Source: Sphingomonas sp. HDW15A (lineage in GTDB: Bacteria > Pseudomonadota > Alphaproteobacteria > Sphingomonadales > Sphingomonadaceae). From it: a DNA stretch of 64,000 nucleotides. This document shows, in pieces, positions 52,642 to 60,818 of the stretch. The notes under the pieces were generated by a model. That model saw nothing but the letters and a program-made list of their open reading frames with translations, searched no databases and had not been told where the DNA came from. How positions within the stretch are numbered: position 1 is the stretch's first letter; every line of letters begins with the position of its first letter. Location: assembly GCF_011301715.1 (NCBI RefSeq), contig NZ_CP049870.1:1674001-1738000 (forward strand), in the 5' to 3' direction. The translations under genes and the position numbers were made by a program.

Positions 52642-53318
52642 GCATCCTTCTCGAAACGCGCGGACTGACGCGAATATTGCCGGTCGAGCCACCGGTGACT
52701 CTCGTTCAGGACGCAAACCTGGCGGTGAAGCGCGGACGTTTCGTGACCGTGATCGGACCGTCCGGTTGCGGCAAATCGTCGCTGCTTTACCTCCTTGGGC
52801 TGCTCGATCGGCCAACTGAAGGTGCGCTGATCTTCGACGGTGTCGATGCTAGCGGATTGAGCGCGGAGGAGCGGGCTCGGCTTCGGCTGGAGAAGATCGG
52901 CTTCGTGTTCCAGTTCCACTTCCTGCTTCCCGAGTTCACAGCGCGGGAGAATGTGATGATCCCCATCCGCCGGCTCGGTCGGCTGACAGACCGGCATGGC
53001 CGGGAGCGAGCTATGGAAGTCCTGGAATCCGTCGGGCTGTCCGACCAGGCCGAAAAGACGCCGGACAAGATGTCGGGGGGCCAGCGGCAGCGCGTGGCGA
53101 TCGCACGGGCACTCGCAAACGACCCCGTCCTGCTGCTTGGGGACGAGCCGACCGGCAACCTCGACAGCGTCAACTCCGAGCGCGTCGTGAATCTGTTTCG
53201 CACCTTCGCACACGATCAGGGCCGCGCCGTAATCTGCGTCACTCACGACCAGTCGATTTCGGCTGCGGCCGATCGTCGAATTCATATGCTGGATGGAAGG
53301 ATCGTTTCCGGCGACTAA
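52638..53318 (+). CDS. ABC transporter ATP-binding protein (LolD/DevA-like)
   Basis: 226 residues from a GTG at 52638. Walker A GPSGCGKSS (about 37-45), Q-loop VFQFHFLLPEF, signature LSGGQ as MSGGQRQRVAIARAL, Walker B VLLLGDEPTGNLDS and H-loop VTHDQ, all intact. The order adaptor-permease-ATPase with overlapping genes resembles DevBCA and Mac-type exporters. Substrate unknown. It probably drives the permease just upstream. Confidence 0.87.
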   Translation: MSILLETRGLTRILPVEPPVTLVQDANLAVKRGRFVTVIGPSGCGKSSLLYLLGLLDRPTEGALIFDGVDASGLSAEERARLRLEKIGFVFQFHFLLPEFTARENVMIPIRRLGRLTDRHGRERAMEVLESVGLSDQAEKTPDKMSGGQRQRVAIARALANDPVLLLGDEPTGNLDSVNSERVVNLFRTFAHDQGRAVICVTHDQSISAAADRRIHMLDGRIVSGD

Positions 53319-53321
53319 CGC

Positions 53322-53795
53322 TCAGCGGCCATTTTCTTCGCGAATGGCAACCTTTTTCAGAGTCCCCGTGAAGTCGTAACAGGGACTGCCGTCCTGCTCG
53401 CAATGACCTGCGAGAAACACCAGCCCGCCGCGCGTCTGGCGGATCAAGCGGACGTGCGCATCGAGCGGAAGGCCGACGCGACCACGGGCAATGAATCGAG
53501 TCGAGCAGTCGAGCGTGACATAATGGCCTTCGGCCATGCCGGCGCAGCGCCCGCCGGCGAACAGGCTCATGTCGATGAAGCTCATCACCGCGCCGCCATG
53601 GATCGAACCGCCCATGTTGAGATGGGATTGATCGGGAAACATCCGGCATACCGCCCGCCCGGGACCATCGGGCCGAAACAGCAGTCGACCGGTGCGGGAT
53701 GCGAAGCTGCCGCGTGGGAAGTCGCCCCAGCTGAACCAATCGGGGTTGTCCGGGTCCGGCTGCGCCCCTGTCGGCAGCCGGGGAGCATCGCTCAA
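53322..53795 (-). CDS. PaaI-like acyl-CoA thioesterase
   Basis: About 157 residues. Hotdog fold with the PaaI motif [21 protein letters not shown] (HGG and the active Asp region) and [14 protein letters not shown]. The best start is a TTG at 53795 overlapping the sdhB stop (TTGA), like the ATGA/GTGA overlaps of neighbours. The substrate is not known. Confidence 0.78.
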   Translation of the reverse strand: MSDAPRLPTGAQPDPDNPDWFSWGDFPRGSFASRTGRLLFRPDGPGRAVCRMFPDQSHLNMGGSIHGGAVMSFIDMSLFAGGRCAGMAEGHYVTLDCSTRFIARGRVGLPLDAHVRLIRQTRGGLVFLAGHCEQDGSPCYDFTGTLKKVAIREENGR

Positions 53796-54577
53796 GCCGC
53801 GCGCTCCGCGACCATCTTCTTGGTCTCGGCAATCGCCTTGGCCGGGTTGAGGCCCTTCGGGCAAACATTCGCGCAGTTCATGATGGTGTGGCAGCGGTAA
53901 AGGCGGAACGGGTCTTCAAGCTGGTCAAGCCGTTCACCCGTCGCTTCGTCACGGCTGTCTGCGAGCCAGCGATAGGCTTGCAGCAGGATTGCCGGCCCCA
54001 GGAACTTGTCGCCGTTCCACCAGTAGCTGGGGCAGCTCGTCTGGCAGCAGAAGCACAAGATGCACTCGTAGAGGCCATCGAGTCTGGCGCGGTCGTCCGG
54101 ACTTTGCAGCCGCTCCTTGCCCGAGGGCTCAGGCGACTTTGTCTTCAGCCACGGCTCGATCGAGGCGAGCTGGGCATATTGATGCGTGAGATCCGGGACG
54201 AGGTCCTTGACGACGTCGAGGTGCGGCAAAGGCGTTATCCGAATTTCGCCCTTCACGTCCTCGATCGCCGTCGTGCAGGCGAGGCCATTGCGGCCGTCCA
54301 TGTTCATGGAGCAGGAGCCGCAAATGCCTTCACGGCAGGAACGGCGGAAGGTCAGGGTCGGGTCGACCTCATTCTTGATCTTGATGAGAGCGTCGAGAAC
54401 CATCGGTCCGCATTTGTCGAGATCGATCGAATAAGTGTCGTATCGCGGATTCTGGCCGCTATCCGGATCGTAGCGATAAATCTTGAATTTCTTGACGCGC
54501 TTGGCCCCCGCCGGCGCGGGATGATCCTTCCCGCGACCCTTGATCTTGCTGTCTTTGGGCAGGAAGAATTCGGCCAA
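53792..54577 (-). CDS. sdhB: Succinate dehydrogenase iron-sulfur subunit
   Basis: 261 residues. Electron-transfer subunit of complex II: the [2Fe-2S] cysteines lie in [12 protein letters not shown] and the following Cys, and the two C-terminal clusters in [17 protein letters not shown] and [17 protein letters not shown]. All ligands are present. Unusually, sdhC, sdhD and sdhA are not next to it in this window: upstream comes an MgtC-like gene after 105 bases, downstream a thioesterase coupled by TTGA. Confidence 0.95.
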   Translation of the reverse strand: MAEFFLPKDSKIKGRGKDHPAPAGAKRVKKFKIYRYDPDSGQNPRYDTYSIDLDKCGPMVLDALIKIKNEVDPTLTFRRSCREGICGSCSMNMDGRNGLACTTAIEDVKGEIRITPLPHLDVVKDLVPDLTHQYAQLASIEPWLKTKSPEPSGKERLQSPDDRARLDGLYECILCFCCQTSCPSYWWNGDKFLGPAILLQAYRWLADSRDEATGERLDQLEDPFRLYRCHTIMNCANVCPKGLNPAKAIAETKKMVAERAA

Positions 54578-54682
54578 GGTCCAAGCTCCAGTCTATCGAT
54601 TGCCGAAGCCGCTACCATGCGCATCACACGCATTCAACGGCGGACCTGAGAAAGCGCGCGACGGCAAACGCTACCGAGTGCT

Positions 54683-55159
54683 TCAGACGGCATTGCCGTC
54701 CTTATTGTCCCCATTGCGAGCAGTCTCGATCTCCCGCTTCAGCGGCGAGAGCACGTATAACGTAATTCCAGTGACGAGCGCGATCATGACAGCAACGTCC
54801 AAGCTGCCGAGCCCAACTGCGACGCCGACTGCGCCGGTCGCCCAGAGAGCTGCCGCGGTCGCCGTTCCCTGCACCCGGTCGCCTTTGTGCAAGATGGCGC
54901 CACCCCCGATGAAGCCCATTCCCGTGATCACGCCCTCAACCACCCGCGCGGTTGCCTCGGCCGAACCCGCAGTAATCGACTCAACGGCCTGGATGAATCC
55001 ACAGGAAGCCATCGCCACCAGCGGAAAGGTTCGTATGCCTGCGCTTCTTTCCGCTCGTTCCCGGTTCCAGCCGATCGGCAGCGCTAGAAGATAGGCTAGG
55101 CCGATGGAAACGAGGTGCGGCAGAATGTTGAAGCTATCCGATTGGAAAACATCGTTCAT
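54683..55159 (-). CDS. MgtC/SapB family membrane protein
   Basis: 158 residues from ATG 55159 (MNDVFQSDSFNILPHLVSI), overlapping the bcp stop (ATGA). Four to five transmembrane segments and the family signature ERAERSAGIRTFPLVAMASCG (arginine-rich turn, then membrane helix) and GMGFIGGGAILHKGDRVQGTATAAALW are present. MgtC proteins affect magnesium and acid stress in some pathogens; here the role is unknown. Confidence 0.85.
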   Translation of the reverse strand: MNDVFQSDSFNILPHLVSIGLAYLLALPIGWNRERAERSAGIRTFPLVAMASCGFIQAVESITAGSAEATARVVEGVITGMGFIGGGAILHKGDRVQGTATAAALWATGAVGVAVGLGSLDVAVMIALVTGITLYVLSPLKREIETARNGDNKDGNAV

Positions 55160-55623
55160 GCCGCCAACTCGCGAACCGCGGCAAGCACCTCCTCCGCGTG
55201 GCCCGCAACCTTGACCTTCGGCCAAACCCTTTTGACAATTCCGTCGGAGCCAATCAAAAAGGTCGCCCGCGCCATCCCCATATATTTACGGCCGTAAAGC
55301 GACTTTTCGCCCCACGTGCCGAAGGCGTCGCTGACCCTGCCATCTTCGTCGGAGGCAAGCGCAACCTTGAGGCCGTATTTGGTTGCAAACTTGACGTGCC
55401 GTGCCATCGGGTCGCGCGACACACCGACGATCTTCGCGCCGGCCTTGCGAAACTCCTCGGTCAATGTCGTGAAATCGACGGCTTCGCGTGTGCAACCCGG
55501 CGTATCGTCCTTGGGATAGAAGTAGAGCACCAGTGGCGCGCCGGGCGCAGCCAGATCGACTGTTTCCCCGTCGCTCGTGGCGATCTTCAATTGTGGAGCT
55601 TTCTGCCCGACTTCAATCATCAT
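55156..55623 (-). CDS. bcp: Thioredoxin-dependent thiol peroxidase (Bcp/PrxQ)
   Basis: 155 residues. The peroxidatic Cys is in FYPKDDTPGCTREAVDF (near residue 44) and the PrxQ-type second Cys of the classical enzyme is not obvious at +5. Reduces organic and hydrogen peroxides. The start overlaps the glnE stop (ATGA; a second ATG directly follows). Coupled with the MgtC-like gene downstream. Confidence 0.9.
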   Translation of the reverse strand: MMIEVGQKAPQLKIATSDGETVDLAAPGAPLVLYFYPKDDTPGCTREAVDFTTLTEEFRKAGAKIVGVSRDPMARHVKFATKYGLKVALASDEDGRVSDAFGTWGEKSLYGRKYMGMARATFLIGSDGIVKRVWPKVKVAGHAEEVLAAVRELAA

Positions 55624-58304
55624 TCACTCCTTACCCGCTCCCAGCGGTGACGGACGCGCTGTCTTGCCAGGTCGTGCTCGGAAACAAGGGTTTTCCAATC
55701 CGCCTTGCCGCAAACCTCCGCAACCAACGCTCTCGATTCCTCCTCAGGCTCTCCGCCCCCCGGCGTGACAAGCCGCGACACCACCAGAATGCGCGACAGA
55801 AGGCGAAGGTCCGGGTCGGCCTGTTCATCGATCAAGCCTTTTTCCGCCAGAATCGCAATCGCCTCCTCCAGGCGCGGGCTGAAGGCCGTGCGATGGATAA
55901 GTTGAAGCGTGTGGACCACGAACTCCAGGTCGACGAGCCCGCCTGGGCCCAGCTTGACGTCGAGCGGACCTGATGGCGGCTTATGAATGGCCATCTCTTT
56001 TCGCATCGCTGCGGCATCGGACCGGATTTTCGAAGGATCTCGCTCGGTTGTGAGAACCTCATGGATGTTGGCGAGGAGCTTATTGCGGCCCGATTGCGAG
56101 CCATAGAGCGGACGGGCGCGAAGGAGAGCCATATGCTCCCATGTCCACGCTTCGCGCATCTGATAGTCGCGAAAAGCGTCGACGTGTACCGCGAGCATGC
56201 CCTGCGCGCCCTGCGGCCGAAGCCGGGTGTCCACCTCGTAGAGCGGGCCGGCGGCAGTTTGGACACTGAGGGCGGCGACGACCCTACGCGCAAGACGGTT
56301 GAAATAGTCAGCCGGACCCAACGACTTGTCGCCGTCCGAGCGAACCTCCTGAGGCCCGTCGTAGAGAAAGATGAGGTCGAGATCGGACGCGTGGGTCAGC
56401 GCCATTCCGCCGAGCCGCCCCAGTCCGAGGATCAGCAATTCGCCACCATCGATCCGGCCGTGGACTTTCTGGAATTCCTGTGTGGCGGATTCGGCAAGAG
56501 CCCCGATTGCTCCTTGGGCGATGGCGGCGTAGCCCTCGGTCAGATCAAGCGGATCGCGATGTCGGGAGATAAGCTGAACGCCGAGGGCGAAACGACGCTC
56601 TCCAACCGTGCGGCGGACTCGATCGAGTTGCTCGTCGTAACTCTCGCCAGAACGCCGTTTGAGCAACTCCAACGCAGCTTGCGGGTCCGGCGGAGCAGCG
56701 AAGCTCGAGGCATCAATGAGGCCATCAATCAACCCAGGTCGACGGGCAAGTTGCTCTGCCAGAGCGGGAGCATGAGCCAGGATCAGACTGAGGATTTCGG
56801 CCAAGCGCGGCTGCGCTTCCAATAGCCGATAGAGATTGATGCCGCTCGAAAGCCGCTCGACGATATCCGCGAAGCGATTGAGCGAACGACCAGGATCGGG
56901 ACCGCGGGCGATTGCCCCGAGCATTACCGGAAGCATCGCCTCGAATGCCGTTCGGGCGGCCGGTGAGCGAAGCGAACGCACCTGTCCCGAACGCCAGTTG
57001 GCGATGAGCCGGGCGGGGGATGAGGGATCCTCGAAGCCAATCTCCGCGAGCTGGCCCAGAAGGATATCGGCGTCGTTTGAAAGGCCCTCCCGCCGGTCCG
57101 GCGTAAGGCTGTCGAATGCCTTGGCGACGACTTGAACGTGGGACACAAGCGAGTCAATCAAGGCGGTGCCATCGCTGAGTCCGTCCAGCGCAGCGACGGC
57201 CTCAAGCGCGTTTGCATCGGCAGGAAGTCGGTGTGTTTGCTGGTCGTCGATCATCTGGATTCGATGCTCGACGGTTCTTAGCCGGCGATAGGCGTTCGCA
57301 ATTCCGGAGGCCTGGCTTTCCTCCATGCGACCAGCGGCGACGAGTAACGGCAGGGCGTCGAGAACGGCTGGCGCCCGAAGGCTGGAATCGCGCCCGCCGT
57401 GGATGAGTTGCTGCACCTGAGTGAAAAATTCGGCTTCGCGAATGCCCCCTCGGCCTCGCTTGAGATCGAAGCCAGGTCCGAACGCCTGTCCTTGCGCATA
57501 GTGATCGCGAATCCGGCTGCTGATGTCGCGGATTTCCTCGATGGCGCCGAAGTCGAGCGCACGGCGCCAGATGAACGGTTGGATTTCGTCGAGAAAGCGC
57601 TGCCCGAGCGCCTGGTCGCCTGCCGCCGCCCGCGCGCGAATGAAGGCAGCGCGCTCCCAGGGGAGCGCCTGGCTCTCGTAATAGGCGATGGCCGCACCCA
57701 TGGGCAGCGCGATGGGCGTCACTTCGGGCGACGGCCGGAGCCTTAAATCCACCCGTGCAACATAGCCCTCGGCTGTGCGCTGCTGGAGCAGCTCGACCAT
57801 CCGGCGCGCGATCCGCACCGCCGACTCACCCGCCTCTTCGCGATGGCGTCGGGCCAGCCCGTCGGGATCGAAAAGAAGGATCAGGTCGACATCGGAGGAG
57901 TAATTGAGTTCCCGGCTTCCCAGCTTGCCAAGCGCGAGGACAGTAAAGCCGTCGATTCCTGCCCCTTCGATTCGCTCCGCGACGGCAGCGGTCAGCGCAT
58001 CATGAATCGCCCGGTCGGCGAATGTCGAAAGATGGCCGGTCAGTCGCTCGAGGGGAAATTCTCCGGCGAGATCCCCAAGCGCGACGGCCAGTGCGAGTGC
58101 CGTTCGCTGACGCCGAAGCCGCACGGCGACTTCATCATCAAGGGCAATTTCGATGGCTTGGGCGACCGCTGCTTCGGCGCCTTCGCTGAGAAAGCGTTCA
58201 GCCACATCCGGAAACTTCACGATAGCGTCACGAAGAAACGGCGAATGGCGGGTTGCCCGCGCGATCGCGTCGCTCCGAGCGCAGATAGAAGCCGCGTCAT
58301 CCAT
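55620..58304 (-). CDS. glnE: Bifunctional glutamine synthetase adenylyltransferase/adenylyl-removing enzyme
   Basis: 894 residues. Adds AMP to or removes it from glutamine synthetase in response to nitrogen state. Two nucleotidyltransferase domains are seen: the first with LGKLGSRELNYSSDVDLILLFD (about 120-140) and the second with LGRLGGMALTHASDLDLIFLYD (about 625-645), the paired GS...DxD signatures. Length is normal for alphaproteobacteria. It is the first gene of a unit running to bcp and mgtC. Confidence 0.93.
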   Translation of the reverse strand: MDDAASICARSDAIARATRHSPFLRDAIVKFPDVAERFLSEGAEAAVAQAIEIALDDEVAVRLRRQRTALALAVALGDLAGEFPLERLTGHLSTFADRAIHDALTAAVAERIEGAGIDGFTVLALGKLGSRELNYSSDVDLILLFDPDGLARRHREEAGESAVRIARRMVELLQQRTAEGYVARVDLRLRPSPEVTPIALPMGAAIAYYESQALPWERAAFIRARAAAGDQALGQRFLDEIQPFIWRRALDFGAIEEIRDISSRIRDHYAQGQAFGPGFDLKRGRGGIREAEFFTQVQQLIHGGRDSSLRAPAVLDALPLLVAAGRMEESQASGIANAYRRLRTVEHRIQMIDDQQTHRLPADANALEAVAALDGLSDGTALIDSLVSHVQVVAKAFDSLTPDRREGLSNDADILLGQLAEIGFEDPSSPARLIANWRSGQVRSLRSPAARTAFEAMLPVMLGAIARGPDPGRSLNRFADIVERLSSGINLYRLLEAQPRLAEILSLILAHAPALAEQLARRPGLIDGLIDASSFAAPPDPQAALELLKRRSGESYDEQLDRVRRTVGERRFALGVQLISRHRDPLDLTEGYAAIAQGAIGALAESATQEFQKVHGRIDGGELLILGLGRLGGMALTHASDLDLIFLYDGPQEVRSDGDKSLGPADYFNRLARRVVAALSVQTAAGPLYEVDTRLRPQGAQGMLAVHVDAFRDYQMREAWTWEHMALLRARPLYGSQSGRNKLLANIHEVLTTERDPSKIRSDAAAMRKEMAIHKPPSGPLDVKLGPGGLVDLEFVVHTLQLIHRTAFSPRLEEAIAILAEKGLIDEQADPDLRLLSRILVVSRLVTPGGGEPEEESRALVAEVCGKADWKTLVSEHDLARQRVRHRWERVRSE

Positions 58305-58369
58305 CTTGCCGCTGTGGCGGATTCTTTCGTCCGGCGAAACCGCTACGCATTCCGCGCGTTGGCTTCCCG

Positions 58370-58543
58370 ATGAGACTGAATCGTGAAAACTCAGGCGAAA
58401 TGGACGGCGACCGCCGGCTGATCCGGGTCGATGGACTGCCCGATCAGGCCGGTATTGCCGCTGCGCTTCGCCGGGCTTTCGCGGCAGGCCGCGCGGATGA
58501 ATCCGAACGCGACTTCGCCGATCTTCTCGACCGGCTCAACTAA
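58370..58543 (+). CDS. Small hypothetical protein between glnE and the ecfG cluster
   Basis: 57 residues, MRLNRENSGEMDGDRRLIRV at the start and RDFADLLDRLN at the end. The codon use (G/C in the third position) is like that of neighbouring genes. The C-terminal DxxxLLDRLN faintly resembles the end of NepR proteins (xxLLxxLD), but the NepR core is not seen. An in-frame ATG at 58400 may be the true start. It is divergent from glnE and overlaps the small ORF at 58540 by 4 bases. Confidence 0.45.
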   Translation: MRLNRENSGEMDGDRRLIRVDGLPDQAGIAAALRRAFAAGRADESERDFADLLDRLN

Positions 58544-58662
58544 TCGTCATCGCCCTCGTCGGGCTGAGGCATGGCGTCGCGGCTAAGCTCATCCACTTCG
58601 CCCATGATCGCCTGGAGCGCGGACTTGTTGGGATCCGTCTTGTGCTGGCGCCGCGAACTCAT
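58540..58662 (-). CDS. 40-residue acidic protein coupled to ecfG
   Basis: Starts with an ATG overlapping the ecfG stop (ATGA), MSSRRQHKTDPNKSALQAIM, and ends in a very acidic PQPDEGDDD tail. Basic N-terminus, one predicted helix in the middle. The overlap makes co-translation with the sigma factor likely. I do not recognise a family; it is not the NepR anti-sigma factor, which is at 60588. Confidence 0.55.
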   Translation of the reverse strand: MSSRRQHKTDPNKSALQAIMGEVDELSRDAMPQPDEGDDD

Positions 58663-59234
58663 TTCGCCCCCGACAATAGATTTTCGAGGGCGACTCGGCC
58701 GCGGGCAACCCGGCTCTTTATCGTGCCGACCGCGCAACCGCAGATCTGCGCCGCTTCTTCGTAGGCGAAGCCACCCGCCCCGACGAGGATCAGTGCCTCG
58801 CGCTGCGGCTGCGGAAGATGAAGCAATGCGCGCTGCATGTCGCCAAGCTCGATATGCCGATCCTGGCTTGCCGGCGCCGCAAGAATCTTGGCGGCCGTGA
58901 CATCGTCCCATTCGCCCTTGAACCGGGCACGGCGCATCTGGCTGAGGAATAGGTTGCGTAAGATGATGAAGGTCCAGGCCCGCATGTTCGTGCCGGCCTG
59001 GAAACGCTTACGCGCTGCCCAGGCCTTGAGGAGCGTTTCCTGGACGAGATCGTCGGCGAGGTCCCGGTTGCCAGAGAGCGAGCGGCCGAACGCGCGAAGG
59101 TGCGGGATGACCGCAGCGAGCTGTTCCTTAAACTCCCCATCGGGGAGCGGTACCAGCTCGTGCGCCACGTCTGACGCCTGTTCCTCGCTCTTGTCCGACA
59201 AATTTCCCACCCGCTGGTTCGAACTCGCGCGCAC
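58659..59234 (-). CDS. ecfG: General stress response sigma factor EcfG
   Basis: ECF sigma factor of the EcfG group. Up to 191 residues from a GTG at 59234; the first 30 or so are variable, and a TTG at 59201 or GTG at 59210 may be the true start. Region 2 reads GNRDLADDLVQETLLKAWAARKRF, with TNMRAWTFIILRNLFLSQMRR; region 4 reads LPQPQREALILVGAGGFAYE and GTIKSRVARGRVAL. It directs stress genes with GGAAC...GTT promoters, one of which lies just upstream (59448-59473). It is held inactive by NepR and released through PhyR. Confidence 0.93.
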   Translation of the reverse strand: MRASSNQRVGNLSDKSEEQASDVAHELVPLPDGEFKEQLAAVIPHLRAFGRSLSGNRDLADDLVQETLLKAWAARKRFQAGTNMRAWTFIILRNLFLSQMRRARFKGEWDDVTAAKILAAPASQDRHIELGDMQRALLHLPQPQREALILVGAGGFAYEEAAQICGCAVGTIKSRVARGRVALENLLSGAK

Positions 59235-59276
59235 TATTCCGGCGGCGCCCGACGATGCATGACGATAGATAGGCTT

Positions 59277-59414
59277 TTACCCTGCAACCAACAATATCAC
59301 CGCGAAGATCGCGACGACGAGAAGCAGGCCCACGATAAGAACATAACGGGTGACATGCGGCGTGGACCCTGCCCGCGCTTCGGTAGTGGTGACGTGTTCG
59401 GTCGGCTCGGCCAT
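59277..59414 (-). CDS. 45-residue single-pass membrane protein in the ecfG-phyR locus
   Basis: ATG 59414, stop TAA 59277. The N-terminal half (MAEPTEHVTTTEARAGSTPHV) is polar; residues 24-44 (YVLIVGLLLVVAIFAVILLV) form one membrane helix with a very short tail. It lies between a good EcfG-type promoter and ecfG, so it is probably the first gene of the ecfG transcript. No family recognised; its position suggests stress control or envelope stress. Confidence 0.65.
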   Translation of the reverse strand: MAEPTEHVTTTEARAGSTPHVTRYVLIVGLLLVVAIFAVILLVAG

Positions 59415-59447
59415 CGATTCTCAATTCCTGCTAATCCCGACGGCGCC

Positions 59448-59473
59448 AACGCAGGGCCGGTCAGGCTTGTTCC
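59448..59473 (-). promoter_or_regulatory. EcfG-type promoter for the small membrane gene and ecfG
   Basis: On the minus strand GGAAC (59469-59473) is followed after 17 bases by CGTT (59448-59451), a match to the published GGAAC-N16/17-CGTT consensus. It lies 34 bases upstream of the small gene start, downstream of phyR, so ecfG is likely autoregulated. Confidence 0.75.
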
Positions 59474-59487
59474 GGAGGCGGAAGCAA

Positions 59488-60291
59488 CTAGGCGACTGGG
59501 GCGGTCGCCGCGTCGAAGAACAGTGCCTGGCTGATCGCAGCTTTCACCGTCGCTCGCTGGAACGGCTTGGTGATCAGGAAGGTCGGCTCAGGCCGGGTCC
59601 CGGTCAGCAAGCGCTCTGGGAAGGCGGTGATGAAGATTACCGGAACGCTGAACTCGGCGAGGATGTCCTTCACCGCATCGATGCCGCTGGAATCGTCCGC
59701 CAACTGGATGTCGGCAAGCACCAGGCTGGGCGGCGACTGACGCGCCTGGGCGACAGCTTCCGAGCGCGTGACCGCGACCCCGGTGACGTTGTGGCCAAGA
59801 TCGCGGACAATCATCTCGATATCCATGGCGATGATCGGCTCGTCCTCGATGATGAGCACATCGGCATGGGTCTGGCGCTCAATTTCCTCGAGCGCCTCCG
59901 CGACCAGGCTCTCGACGTCCTCGGCGCCGACGCCGATCAGATAGCCGGCATCCTCGTTCGAGAAGCCCTCGAGGCTGGTAAGAAGCAAGGCCTGACGCGA
60001 CATCGGCGTGATTCGCGAAAGGCGGGCCTGGGCGATACCTTCGGGGCCGAGCGAACGGCCATCTCCGGGGTCCTCCCCTTCCTCGATATTGGCTGTCGAC
60101 CAGATCGCGTGGAAGGTGCGGTAAAGACCGAGGCGCGGATCGACATCTTTGGGGAAATCTTCCGGCGATGCGACGATGGCCTCAAGCGCCGCGCGAACGA
60201 AGGCGTCGCCGTGAGTCTGGCTGCCGGTGAGCGCTCGTGCGTAGCGGCGCAAGAAGGGCAGGTGCGGTGCGAGATCCTGACCAAGCGACAT
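59488..60291 (-). CDS. phyR: Anti-anti-sigma response regulator PhyR
   Basis: 267 residues. The N-terminal sigma-like domain (about 1-140) mimics EcfG without the DNA-binding residues, and the C-terminal receiver has acidic residues E149-D150, phosphoacceptor Asp194 in VLADIQLADD, Thr222/Ala223 and Lys242 in TKPF. When phosphorylated, PhyR binds NepR and frees EcfG. It is divergent from nepR and phyP with a 296-base regulatory region between. Confidence 0.95.
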   Translation of the reverse strand: MSLGQDLAPHLPFLRRYARALTGSQTHGDAFVRAALEAIVASPEDFPKDVDPRLGLYRTFHAIWSTANIEEGEDPGDGRSLGPEGIAQARLSRITPMSRQALLLTSLEGFSNEDAGYLIGVGAEDVESLVAEALEEIERQTHADVLIIEDEPIIAMDIEMIVRDLGHNVTGVAVTRSEAVAQARQSPPSLVLADIQLADDSSGIDAVKDILAEFSVPVIFITAFPERLLTGTRPEPTFLITKPFQRATVKAAISQALFFDAATAPVA

Positions 60292-60409
60292 AAAATTAGC
60301 ACTCCCTTCGTAACGAACGCCCTATTGGGCTGGCGCTGCGATCGTTGCAACCCTGCATCCCTGCCCAGTGGCATGATTGTGACGGTTGCCCCGAGTTCGC
60401 TCCAGTGCT

Positions 60410-60434
60410 GGAACAAAGTTGAAGGGTTTTGGTT
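60410..60434 (+). promoter_or_regulatory. EcfG-type promoter for nepR-phyP
   Basis: GGAAC (60410-60414), 17 bases, then GTT (60432-60434), giving GGAAC-N16-GGTT in the consensus register, one mismatch from GGAAC-N16-CGTT. It lies about 150 bases before nepR. The rest of the 296-base phyR-nepR gap shows no other clear element; phyR itself lacks such a site on its side. Confidence 0.65.
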
Positions 60435-60587
60435 TCAAGCTCCAGCCGGGGAAGCAAATGTCGACAATTGACGATGCTGAACCGGCACATTAGTTGCGCG
60501 ACCCAGTCCTCATGACCCTGAACCGGCGTCGACGTTGAATGCGTATTTTTGATAGCATACGAGGCCCGTTCGGAGGGGGACGAGGAG

Positions 60588-60794
60588 TTGAGTGAAGGCA
60601 AGCGCAATTCGATCGGGAATGGCACCGGCGGGAATGACGAATCCCCCGGTGCGAAGAAGAAGGGCGAGCGACGTCCGGGAGCTCCGCGCAAGAACCGCGG
60701 CGATGTCGGCAAGGTCCTTCGGTCGGTTTATGATTCGACACTCAACGAAGACATTCCGGACGACTTTCTCAATCTTCTCGGCAAGCTCGACTGA
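60588..60794 (+). CDS. nepR: Anti-sigma factor NepR
   Basis: 68 residues from a TTG at 60588, with a strong GGAGGGGG ribosome-binding site 8 bases upstream; an in-frame TTG at 60549 lacks such a site. The conserved NepR core is IGKxLRxxY...PxxxLxLLxKLD, here DVGKVLRSVYDSTLNEDIPD with a final LLGKLD (about residues 40-68). A basic, disordered N-terminus precedes it. It binds EcfG in unstressed cells. It is followed after 24 bases by the sensor gene. Confidence 0.9.
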   Translation: MSEGKRNSIGNGTGGNDESPGAKKKGERRPGAPRKNRGDVGKVLRSVYDSTLNEDIPDDFLNLLGKLD

Positions 60795-60818
60795 CCGCCC
60801 GACGGACGGCGGTCGACA

